A stretch of 64,000 nucleotides of DNA. Origin: Gautieria morchelliformis. Taxonomy: Eukaryota > Basidiomycota > Agaricomycetes > Gomphales > Gomphaceae. Shown piece by piece: positions 44,397 through 54,575 of the stretch. Where the stretch lies: contig WHVA01000012.1 of assembly GCA_015179125.1 (NCBI GenBank), forward strand, positions 62,001-126,000. The letters run 5' to 3'. Both the position numbers and the translations under genes were made by a program. The notes below the pieces were generated by a model. The model had not been told where the DNA came from and did no database searches. It saw nothing but the letters and a program-made list of their open reading frames with translations. The stretch's first letter is position 1; each line of letters opens with the position of its first letter.

Positions 44397-45579
44397 TGTT
44401 ACGTATCGAGATTTCCGCTAAGTCGGAACTGGAAAGGACAGTGGCTTCAACTTGTAGGTTGCGCCCCCAATGAACTACCATCCTAGGTATTTCGGAAATG
44501 GGTCAGAAGTCGGAATGTACTGAACTGAAGGCTGGTCGGAACTTGAGGCGGAATTGAGGCGGAATTGAGGCGGAAGGCGGAAGGCGGAAGGCGGAAGGCG
44601 GAAGGCGGAAGGCGGAAGGCGGAAGGCGGAAGGCGGAAGGCGGAAGGCGGAAGGCGGAAGGCGGAAGGCGGAAGGCGGAAGGCGGAAGGCGGAAGGCGGA
44701 AGGCGGAAGGCGGAAGGCGGAAGGCGGAAGGCGGAAGGCGGAAGGCGGAAGGCGGAAGGCGGAAGGCGGAAGGCGGAAGGCGGAAGGCGGAAGGCGGAAG
44801 GCGGAAGGCGGAAGGCGGAAGGCGGAAGGCGGAAGGCGGAAGGCGGAAGGCGGAAGGCGGAAGGCGGAAGGCGGAAGGCGGAAGGCGGAAGGCGGAAGGC
44901 GGAAGGCGGAAGGCGGAAGGCGGAAGGCGGAAGGCGGAAGGCGGAAGGCGGAAGGCGGAAGGCGGAAGGCGGAAGGCGGAAGGCGGAAGGCGGAAGGCGG
45001 AAGGCGGAAGGCGGAAGGCGGAAGGCGGAAGGCGGAAGGCGGAAGGCGGAAGGCGGAAGGCGGAAGGCGGAAGGCGGAAGGCGGAAGGCGGAAGGCGGAA
45101 GGTGGAGAGACTGAGGTCTTGCTAGACTCACTGTGCTAAGAACAGGAGATGGAGCGAAGGAAATCAAGTATCGAAGGCGATTATCTGATTGCAGAATAAC
45201 AGACATACATGACAGGCTTTTATACAAAGAGCTGAGACAACAGGTAATGGGGTGGTACTAAGCAAATTCCAGGGGAAGCGGAAGTCAAGTAGACAATGCG
45301 TGGGAACTAACTAATTGGGAACAATGGGACTACAAGGGGGGTTCAGGGTAAGGTAAAACAATGGCAAAGAACAAGGGGTCAGGAAAACATATCTGACAAC
45401 GGAACACAAGGAGGGCCAGACATATGGTCTTGATGAACGATGAAACGGGTCCGGTGGGTCTGAGTAATCGAGTCGAAAGAACAAGGGAATAGAACAATGG
45501 GCGGAATGTCGGAAATATCGAAGGGGCGGAAAGTGTTGCGGAACTGAAGGTCGGAAGTCAGAAGTGAATGGTCATAACA
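44397..45579 (-). repeat. Solo GyA LTR nested in the GyA#2 LTR
   Basis: 1,183 bp, GTTATGACC-type start at 45,579 (TGTTATGACC on the minus strand) and end CGATACGTAACA at 44,397, with duplication CTGAT. Its extra length relative to the 716- and 805-bp family members is the 7-bp array. Confidence 0.93.
44571..45102. repeat. Perfect 7-bp minisatellite (CGGAAGG), about 76 units
   Basis: About 532 bp of uninterrupted CGGAAGG heptamers with no variant unit visible. It lies downstream of the TATA-like motif (TTTGTATAAA at about 45,220, minus strand), so it would be in the transcribed part of the LTR. Because 7 is not a multiple of 3, all frames read the same 7-residue repeat (RKAEGGR on plus, PPSAFRL on minus), which creates long spurious ORFs. 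Confidence 0.97.
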
Positions 45580-46200
45580 CTGATAAACTACCATCCTAAG
45601 TATTTTGGATTTGACTTCCGGATGTCAGAGGAGACGGAAGTCGGGAAGAGAGTGCTGAGAGTCAGAGGTTGGAGGACAGAGGTCGGAAGAGGTGAAAGAG
45701 GTGGAAGACAGAGTGTCGAAGACAGAGAGAGAGAGACAGAGCTTGCAAGACTTGCTGTGCTAAGAACAGGAGATGGTGCGAAGGAGTTCATGTATCGAAG
45801 TTGATTATCTGATTGCAGAAATGGAGACATACATGTGGGGGTTTTATACAAAGAGCTGAGACAACAGGTAATAGGGTAGTACTAAGCAAATTCCAGAGGG
45901 AGCGGAAATCGGATAGATGTAAGTAACTAATGCGGAACAAGGGGATAACAAGGGGGTGCAGGGTAGAGTAAGAACAATGGTAAAAGAACAAAGGGTGCAT
46001 AAGTACAATGGGCATCGGAACAAACAGAAATACGGAAATGGTATCTTGCTGTGCTCAGGGTCGAGTATGGAGGCCGGTGAATAGAGTCGACCAGGGGTAC
46101 TGAAGAACAAGGGGTCGAGGTTGTGGGTTGCGGAGGATGCGGAATAGAGTCGGAGGTGTTCCAGAGGTGGCGGAGATGGTTGAGCGGCATGGTTGTAACA

Positions 46201-47207
46201 ATACACCTCCCATTGCCGTATTTCACGCACGCTCTTCCCGTGTCAAGGTGTCCCCGCCACTGAATGGACTCAGGAGATAGGGGCTGACCAAATAGGCCGA
46301 GTCCCCATACACCTGAAAGAAACGGTGCTCTGGGAGATCACCGGGGGTGGACCCTGGCTGGATCGCAAGGCTCTTGATCTTGTCGAGGAGTCCACTCTCT
46401 TTAAGCACCCCACTATCGTTCTGGGGGGCCCGGAAAGGGCCAGCGAGGTGCGTGATCAGCCCATTCGGCACAACAATCCCTTGAAACTTCATACCATGGC
46501 ATTTTTTATAGCCTGTGTAGACCAATTCTTGGTTAGTTCCAGGGCGGCAGGTTTGTCTTATCATACAGTCAATGAATCCAACAACAGAGTGGGTGGGAGT
46601 GCCAAATGCATGGAGGGCATCGGCATACATGCGTAAGTTGGAGAGACTGAGCAGGCCCCCGTGATCCCACTCCAACAGGTGGCCCCACCGTGAATTGATG
46701 AAACTGGCTGTCTCATTCACAATCTGAGAAATGGCCGGCTGCGGCCATGTGTACTTGGTTGCCAGCGACCAGAGATCCTCAGGACTCCGGAGCCATGCAC
46801 AGAGAAGTGCCAAGGACTCAAGAGCTGTTGCGCAGTACCCAGATCTGGTGATCAACGGTCCTGGGAGCTCTAGCAAGTTGCTGAGATGAGAGAGCTCCTG
46901 CAATGAAAACCTGATGTGCATCAGCTGGTAAGTCCACAAACATCAAGGGCCAAGGAACTCACCTAAACCTCCAGACACACTCTGCCTCACTCAGCCCCTC
47001 CAAGTAGTCCTCTGTGATCCAATGTCCCCCTATCTCCGGTTGCAGCTTGAAGGGGCAATCCCCGAGAGACCGTGTGTGTGCTGCACCAATTGACCTTAAC
47101 CTTGAGTCTCACTCCTCAGGGAGCAAAGTGAGAGTCGGTTGGACATTGAGAATGTGGGGAACAAGGGTCGCCAGCAGCAGACGTTTCTTGGACGTGTCGA
47201 TGGGCAT
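46201..47207 (-). pseudogene. PIF/Harbinger-type transposase, truncated
   Basis: DDE_4-type transposase of a DNA transposon. ATG at 47,207 (MPIDTSKKRLLLAT), one TGA at 47,111-47,109 (CGA to TGA), exon 1 to 46,963, a 52-nt intron (46,911-46,962), exon 2 from 46,910. Motifs: FRFSLQELSHLSNLLELP, VVGFIDCMIRQTCRPG (first catalytic Asp), YTGYKKCHGMKFQGIV, GPFRAPQNDSGVLKESG (second Asp) and QVYGDSAYLVSPYLLSPF. The gene stops where the GyA#2 LTR enters at 46,200, so the final catalytic Glu region is missing. Exon phases agree across the intron. Confidence 0.85.
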
Positions 47208-47585
47208 GAGGGAGAGATTGTATCAGAACATGTGCCAGGTCACATGTTCCAACTAATTAGCTGCCACTTTTGGAAAAGTTAGTGTTTTCAGCGCTTAAAT
47301 TATAGGACAATAATTATAGGACAATAATTATTATTATAGGACTTGATATATATCAGCTCTCTATTTACCCAATTAATTTCACCCCGCGCCGCTACATATT
47401 GGTGAACTAGAAATTTATCCAAATTTCTACTTCAGGTTGTTATGAGGAAGTGCGCGGTGTGAAATAGTTACCACAGCTCGCACATTTAAGGTGTTCTAAA
47501 CCTTACCGGTCGAAGGATAGAATCTTGTAATAGCGAAGAGTAGGTGTATGACTTCGTGATATATAAGGATTATACATATTATATA
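47208..47585. other. AT-rich spacer at the transposon/host-gene boundary, with a hairpin
   Basis: No gene. It has direct repeats of TTATAGGACAATAA (47,300-47,345) and an imperfect inverted repeat, ATTTCACCCCGCGC (about 47,376-47,389) against GCGCGGTGTGAAAT (47,452-47,465), enclosing a second small hairpin AGAAATTT/AAATTTCT (about 47,410-47,427). This could be a tiny MITE-like relic or the 3' flank of the next gene. Confidence 0.45.
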
Positions 47586-50500
47586 TCATATACGCTTATA
47601 AGATCCTTGTAAGCTTTCTGCGATTTTGCCGATGTACGTCGCTGGCTCGTGCGAAGACGCGCTAGGTGGTGACGTTCCAAACCCTTTTAAATCCAACCCA
47701 GGAGAAATAGCAGATACCTCCGAGCTCCTATAAATATAATCCACCGCATCGTTTGGCGGTGTGGGGATAGAATGCGACGGGACGTGTGGGTGATCGAGGT
47801 GCGGCGAGCGCTGCGAGGGGGAAAGTTGCTCGCGTGACGGGGTGTGCGGGATGTGCGGGGAAAGCTGCTCGTGCGACGGGGTGCGCGGGATGTGCGGGGA
47901 AAGCTGCTCGTGCGACGGGGTGTGCGGGCTGTGCGGGGAAAGCCGCTGGGAAGCCTGTTGGTGGGAAGGGGAGAGCGAGAGCTGGGACGGAGACACCTGC
48001 AGCTGGTGCGGTGAGTGCGGCCCGGGCCCCGGCAAAAACGCGTTGTTGGGGCCGTCGCTGCTGGCACTTGTAAGACCCCCCCTCTCGACGGACCAGATCC
48101 CGCCTCCGCCGGTATTCACGAACAACTGCGAGCGCTGGGTCCCGACCCTATCCTGCACCTGCCCCGTCTGCCCCGCAGCCTCCCCGCCGAAACCCTGCTG
48201 CGACTGCCCGCCCACCTCCAGCCCCTGTTGCTGCAATGCCTCCGCACCTTGCCCCACCCCAACGCCCAAAACCTGCGCCAGCATTGCGATCCTCTCCGCC
48301 TGCACGCTGGCGGATACGCCGTCTGTGTTGCCTTCTGCATCTGTAGGAGTCGAAGAGGTAGTTTAGCAAGTGAGTGTAAGGGGAGAGGAAGGGAGACGGA
48401 GAGTGGATGTAAGGAAGAGGCGTGTGGAAGCGAAGGGAAGGTGAAATGATATATGCAGCGGGGAGGAGGTGAGGGGGGTGCAAGTGGAGTGTCAAGAGAG
48501 AAAGGGGGGTAACGATGAGATACGTACAAGGAAAACACGTCTGGCATACTTTCCTCCGGCGCCAATTCTGCACCAAAACCCAAGTCAGCAACAGGCAAAC
48601 TCAAACGGCACACTACGTAAAAAAAGAAACACGACGTAAACAATTCCCCAGACCACAAAATTTCACCACACGCATGAAAAAATTTACGGTCATCCCGAAC
48701 ACAACGCACACAGAACGTAAGACAAAGACAAGAAAAGAATCCACCAGTATGGACACGAATCCCACTCACCAAATAATCACACTTCCCACACACCCAATCC
48801 CCCGGCTGCACCTCAATCGGGCCTTTATTCCCCGTGTTCAGAACCGGCGGAATGGGGGGCCCTGCTCCCCCCATCGGGGTCGTCCCTGGCCAGCCTCCGC
48901 CACCTCCGCCCACACTCCCTCCGCCTGCACCACCCGAGCCAAAGGCCCCCCAGCTGGCCTTATCTGCCCCCGCTCCGGCCAAACCTCATTATCCGGCCAA
49001 AACATCACACATGGTGTCAACGGATCAGGGGAGACGTTCTGCACGCGGCCGCCGCGCGCGAAGGCGCGTCCGGAGGGCGTGAGGATGGAAGGGAGCTTGA
49101 GGATGGTGGAAAGCGTCGTGGGTGGGAGCAGTCCATTCGTTCCCTGGTTGAGAGTTGGGTGAGCTGTGACAGACGAAGGGAGCACATTGGAAGGGAATGA
49201 CGGCGTAACGGGCGACAGCGAAGCGGGAGAGAAGGACGGGGCGGTAGGCGAGAAAGACGCAGACGTGGGCGAGGACCCCAAGTTCGCGTTAGTTCCAGTG
49301 ACCTTATTCGCCTGGGAGAAGACTTGGGGAAAGGAACGGGTAGACAAGGAGAACGGCGGTAAGCGGGCGCTCGTGCCCGCATTCGACGCCGAAGCGCTAG
49401 AGCCCATGGGTTGTTCTCCCGCATTTCCTCCCATACCAGCACCCGCACCAGAAGGCCAAGACGCCCCCGAGTTCCCACCACCATGCAGTAACGACGGCAG
49501 CGAAGACACACGCGACAGCGCCCGCTGCGGCGACACGGAGACGGCGGAAAGGGGGGAAGGAGGGATAAACGTTGGTTGCCCTTGCCCTTGTCCCTGGGTC
49601 TGCGTCTGTGGGGCGATGAAAGTGTGCGCTTCTCCATGCGTGGCATGCGTCTGGGGCGTTATGAAAGTCGGCTGTTTGAACTCTGGCGCATACGGGGCTC
49701 CGTTCACGTTTATGAACTCTGACGATGGTACGCCACCGAATCGGGGTGAGGAGACGGTGCGCCAGGGTTGGGCTAGGGAATGGGACGCAGCTGGGCCACC
49801 GTGGATGCCTGATGGGTGAGCTATGCCGGTGCTGTGGGAGTTATGGGGGTTGTAGACGGACTGCGAAGAGCTGGCCGGGTTGGAGAAGGAGTGGGAGGGC
49901 GCGACAGGCCGGGGCGCGCCACACCCGATGCAGACGGTGTTGCGCATGAAATTGTGTGCGGCGCAAGTGAGACTCGTGCATCTATGGGGTAGAACAGTCA
50001 GCGTGCGTGAGGGACAGGGCCGAGAGCGGGAAGGAAGGGAGCATATACACATGCGGGGACACATATAGGCGCATATAGGGGGGATGTAGAATGATAACAC
50101 AGGCAGACGGCTTACATCCAGTCTCCCTGGCGGAAGGTGGTTCGCGGGTTGGGGGGGTTAGTAGAGAGGGTGAACGTAAGTTCCTCAGGGTGCGCGGGCG
50201 CATTTTGGTCGGGCGCTGCCTTGGCGTTGGCACAGGGCATGCCGAGGCGTGAGAGATCTGTTACACGTGGTGGGGAGACGTGCTGTGGTGCGAGAACGTG
50301 AGGAGAGGACTGGTTGGGATGCGTAAGCAGACGGCGGGTGTAAGGAGGGCAATGGGCCCGCACTTACATGTCTCCTGAGTTCGAGCTTGCGAAGTTTCTG
50401 GAAGGGCTCGAGGTCGGACTCGAGGGCGGTGGCGACCGAGACTGTGCCCCGGAGAGCGTAAGGGCGGCTGCAGCCTGCGAGGAAATGTTGTTAGCGTGAG

Positions 50501-50949
50501 CGGAAGATGTATGCCGATAGGTACGCGCCTGCTCGTGCGACTTGAATACGGCCCAGACAGAGTCCTCTGCGCCGGGCGGGGGGCCACCGTAGTCCTCACG
50601 CACGGACCACAGGGTGAGCGGGGTGTGGGGTGTGGCGGGGTGAAAGAGGGACGGGAGATGGCTGGCGGGATCCTTGGGGAGGTTGAATATCTGGTCGAGG
50701 TCAGCGCGGGCGGCGACGAGGAGGAGAGGGAGAACAGACCCGTATTACCCTGCTGCGAGACTGGATGAAGGAGTGGTACTCGCTGCGGCCCATGAGGACA
50801 TGGGAGGAGGTGGTCGGGTAGTCGAGGACAGGGTCGTGGTGGTCGGACTCCTGGGGCGGGGTGGGGGGACCAAGGTAAGGAAAGGGCATCTCTGGCTGGC
50901 GGGGATGGGGACATGCAAGAGACGAGGAATAAATAAGAGAGGAGGTCAT
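47586..50949 (-). CDS. RanBP2-type zinc-finger protein, probable RNA-binding
   Basis: 866-aa model, 8 exons: 50749-50949, 50525-50690, 50368-50474, 50116-50282, 49011-49981, 48770-48963, 48528-48567, 47586-48340; lengths sum to 2,601 nt and all phases fit. Two RanBP2 zinc fingers are each split by an intron: GDWICTSLTCAAHNFMRN..CIGCG (about 210-235) and GDWVCGKCDYLNWRRRKVCQTC (about 595-615). The N-terminal 160 residues include LRGTVSVATALESDLEPFQKL, possibly a degenerate RRM. The rest is Pro/Ser/Gly/Gln-rich and likely disordered, with a tandem repeat built on SPHxPHTPSHEQL near residues 750-800. The layout resembles fungal Nrp1-type proteins; that link is inference. The start is the first ATG in the frame (MTSSLIYSSS). 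Confidence 0.88.
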
Positions 50950-52248
50950 GGCGGACAGCAAGTGCTCATTTAGGAGAGCTCTCGACTGGATCCACGCGCA
51001 CCCACACTTGTCTCACTCAACACTAATATAACTGTCCTTTATTACGCGCGACGTCAGATGCACGGTGACAGGACGACTCTATCGCGTTGAATTACCTTCC
51101 CGTCGCCGACGACCCTACGTGTCTATCGAGCTTCGCCCGCTCTTCGCCCCCTCCGCCACCGTCGCCGCTGCTGCCCACCCTCGCCGCCGCTGCCCACCTC
51201 GCACAGAGCCCACCGGCCGTCTACATTCGTCTTAATATCCTCATCCATACACGCGTCCGCCCTCAATCTCCATACTGTATACACAGCATCTCCATTTCCG
51301 TGCTCTATGCACGCACAGCCACAGCGCGCCTCATATCAGCTCCAGCCCTCCCGTATCAGGTTAGCGTTTCAAGCCTTCGACTCGGGAGATAAGCACCTCA
51401 CAACCGGTCGGGTGAAACGAGTCGGGGCGAGAAGCACGCCAGAGAGCCTAGGCAGTCGTCGAGTACCTGGTGGTCCATCGGTCGAATGGACACGTAACCT
51501 GGCTGAGCTTCCCACTTATTAGCGTGAAACGGCAGCATGCACACCCGATCAGACACAACAGTAGCCACTAGTGTCGCATTATGCTGACGGTATTTGTCTG
51601 GTCACCGTAGACGCGGTGGTCACCGTAGTGAACGGCGGTCAACGTCATGCAACGTTGTGTCTCGCACTGCTTCTGGTGCAATGGCAGCCTGACTTGGTCG
51701 CACTTAATAAGACTTGGTTGCGATGGTTGCCCGAGGTTCTAAGTTTGCGGACATGCGTTCCCTCCAACCAACGTGCATTCCTTCCGTATCATAAGCGTCT
51801 TCGGATTCATGGGCATGAGGAGGAGGAGTCCAACCTAATTCGGTACCACTGTACAGTGTATACTTACGCTGCCCAGGCTAACTTATTCTCTCGTGCTCTG
51901 CCTGACACCGACTTTATTCTGCAGTCGCCAGTACAGTACTTTCCATCCTCTGCGAGCCGGGCGGTACATCCGGGCCATAGCTGTGTAGAATAACAGCTTA
52001 CGTCCCCTTCAAAGGCAACGATACCGGGATTCCTTGCAAAGAATGGTCCTCTCGTCAGAATTGGTACGGCAGTTAAATACTTTAGCAGCACGATCGACTT
52101 TGATTTGCCCGAACTCCCTGTCAGTCAACACATGTTACATCAAAATATCACGCCCGGTCTCCTCCTCTGTAAGCCTCGTACCAGATCTAAAATGCCCTTA
52201 TAGAACGGTGACTATCGGCGGACCAAACCAAGGATCATTGATCAATAC
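50950..52248. other. Intergenic region, no gene recognised
   Basis: Between the starts/ends of the zinc-finger and lactone-oxidase genes. A proline/alanine-rich plus-strand frame at 51,087-51,392 has no domain and no clear splice context. 50,950-51,090 should hold the zinc-finger gene promoter. The 3' end of the lactone-oxidase gene may extend into it, since GTAAGTATTG follows the codon before its stop. Confidence 0.4.
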
Positions 52249-53935
52249 TTACCATATAGTTTTGAACTTGAAAGCCTCAGGCGACGCCGTCTTATCGTCA
52301 AGTAAGTGGCGCCTCACATACTCGTTTGTGAACATCCCTACGGGGTCCACCCTGCGAACGACGCCTAAGAAATCATCAAGCCGCTCGTAATGTGTCCGAA
52401 GCTCTTCCACTCCGAGTGCATGCTCCTTCGCCCAGTGTGGTCGTCCGCCGTGCCGTCCAACAATCGCCTCGTAACGTGAAAACATTTTCCTATGTGGCAC
52501 GACGAAACCATACGGTCTGCGTACAGTCACGCCAAATCAGAGAAACAAAGTAAGATAAAGGTAGCGATAATAACTTGTATTGAGCAATACCGATCCAACA
52601 GGTGCGTCGTTTGTATCCCGGACTCAGCCATATGTCGTCGGCCTCGGAAAAGCGAATCTCAAATGGAAAATGGGGGCGAAGGCCCTGAGGGTCTGCATGC
52701 TCGCCTTCGATCCATTCCCGCAGCTTAAGAAGGCACTCTGGAGCAGTTTCAAAGGGTACTGCCCACTCGGTTGTGTACTGCGGATACTGAAAATTAAGTG
52801 TAAATAATGGTGCCAGTAACTGAAGAAAGTCATGTCCTACCCGACAATCTACGTTGAATATGTTGTAGCTCTCTCCAACACCAACGGCCTCTTCTTTCAT
52901 GATCCAACTGGCAAAGCATGCAGTCCAGTAATTCACTAGAGGCCAGTAACGTCCAATAAACAGCATAAGCTGCACGACATGATACGCCAGAAAAACTCCG
53001 CGGAACCACGACGTCGCGGCAGCTGGGGGCTAGTACACCGAGTACAAGGCAGCATAAGAAAACTGTGAGTCGTAAGCACAGAGACGGACACACATCGGAC
53101 GTCCGATCACAGCGGCTCACTCGGACAAGCCCGCGTTGGCTGAACCACCAACAGCGAACGTGTTCAGCTGACGTGGCTATTTCATGCAGATGGGAGACGA
53201 ATTCATTGAATGGGACGTTGGTGGCAACTTCCCTAAGGTGGAACGCTGGCTGACAAGCGATCTGCACAGTAGTTATGAACCCTGTGGTGCCGAGGCCACA
53301 CAGGGTAGCCAGAAAGAGCGAAACGTCCTGTTGTCGTGAGCACCGGACTTGAGAGCCGTCTGACAAAAGGAGCGTGAGGGACACGACCTGGGTGGACATC
53401 GAACCAAAGGTGACGCCAGAACCGTGAGTTGCAGTGGCAACGACACCGGCAATAGACTGCTCCGAGATTGAGCCTACATTTTCGAGAGCTAGATTGTGTC
53501 GAGAGAGATGCTTGTGGAGGGTGTTTAGGGTCATGCCACCTTGAACGGTCACAATGCGCTTGGCTTCGTCAACCTGGGTGATCTAGTCATTAGAAGCCGG
53601 ACAATAGAATAACCAGAGTATATATGTAGGGACGACGACGGCCTCACCTCGAGTAGCCGGTTGAAATTTGTTGTGCGAATCATGAAGCCATTTGTGCACG
53701 CGAGGTCGCTTGGAGAGTGCCCTGCTGCTGCTGCTCGAACCGTTTTGCCTTCTCGCCGAGCGAGTTCAATGATCATACGGCATTGCTCTTCTGTGTCTGG
53801 CTCGAAGACAGCGAGGGGTTGACAGCGAAATACACCGCCCCAATTGGTGAAGGTAGCACGGTCAGAGGTCGGAGGGACTGCAACGGAACGAAGAGCATGG
53901 TAGAGGTCCTCAGTGGATGCTGTTTGAAATGGCAT
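52249..53935 (-). CDS. ALO1: D-arabinono-1,4-lactone oxidase
   Basis: Last enzyme of D-erythroascorbate synthesis, an FAD oxidase of the aldonolactone oxidase family, mitochondrial in yeast. Model of 481 aa, 5 exons: 53648-53935, 53094-53582, 52841-53029, 52575-52786, 52249-52516 (sum 1,446 nt, phases consistent). FAD_binding_4 is N-terminal with AGHSPSD, whose His (about 73) is the expected covalent FAD site, and VQGGMTLNTL, ATATHGSG and GLGTTGFIT. The ALO domain includes WWFSQRGLVRVSR, SYNIFNVDCR, YTTEWAVP, IGIAQYKPYG and the family hallmark GGRPHWAK (418-423). A hydrophobic stretch (FLAYHVVQLMLFIGRYW) lies mid-protein. The ATG at 53,935 was chosen because the upstream frame lacks another ATG. 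The last codon before TAA forms a possible splice donor, so a short extra exon is possible. Confidence 0.93.
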
Positions 53936-54575
53936 GTTCAAGGAATGGACATAGATGGTGAAGAGCACTCACGGAATATTTGAAGCAGCCTTACAGGGAG
54001 AACTGTAAATGTCGCTGCGTAAGCTTGACCTCAGGCTCCAAACTGATAACGGCATTCTCCGAGACGTACGTTCCTGAGCCACACCTTCAATTGCGACAGA
54101 ATATGGAAATCCAGGAATACCAAACGAATGCCATCGTCAAGGTTTTGTTGACCTCGGAACTTGCCATAGTTCCCAGCCTGATTCTTGCAAGAAAGCTCCG
54201 ATATGTGCTCGCGCTCATCAGTCGTCAGCGAGTGTTTTTGACTCATGCATCATGCATGGTCCTTCCGGTCGCAAGCGCATATGAAGACCAACGACAATGA
54301 CCTTGATGAAGTACAACGTCCCTACACGCCCTAGTCACATATAAGGACCAGTTCCACGGCACCGACCTCCAGAGTGAATAAGGCGTTGGAGGAATTCACA
54401 GACACAAGTACTTGTGGTGTGAAGTACTTGTGTCTGTGAATTCTGTTAAATTTCTAAGTAGCTGCGCCTACAATGCTCGATGTATATAGCGCCGAAAGCA
54501 ATTGAAGTTGCCGAAAAGACACGGCCAGTCCGAGTCACAAATCGAGATCATCGAAGAACGTCCGACTCTGATCCT
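53936..54575. promoter_or_regulatory. Shared divergent promoter region ALO1 / reductase
   Basis: 640 bp between two divergently oriented start codons (53,935 minus; 54,576 plus). The plus ORF at 53,980-54,300 lacks any domain. The region contains the perfect palindrome at 54,392-54,443. Confidence 0.6.
54392..54443. repeat. Perfect 22-bp inverted repeat with 8-nt loop
   Basis: Left arm 54,392-54,413 starts GAATTCACAGAC; right arm 54,422-54,443 ends GTCTGTGAATTC; loop GTGGTGTG. No mismatch in 22 bp. It lies 133 nt upstream of the reductase ATG. Confidence 0.97.

Larger units (their letters stand above)
44323..46200 (-). repeat. 5' LTR of GyA#2, containing another solo GyA LTR
   Basis: Outer LTR pieces 44,323-44,396 and 45,585-46,200 flank a solo LTR (44,397-45,579) with target duplication CTGAT (44,392-44,396; 45,580-45,584). 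The outer copy runs on the minus strand from TGTTACAACCATGC (46,200) to CTGATATGTAACA (44,323). Its TATA-like TTTGTATAAAA is near 45,850. The right flank from 46,201 is Harbinger transposase sequence. Confidence 0.92.

Noticed and set aside
44475..45227. Long ORFs on both strands over the 7-bp array (186 and 250 codons)
   Set aside because: They arise because a heptamer without stop codons stays open in every frame; the peptides are pure 7-residue repeats and the region is an LTR.
51571..51993. 140-codon plus ORF in the intergenic region before ALO1
   Set aside because: Begins at a non-ATG codon or in random sequence, no domain and no splice structure.
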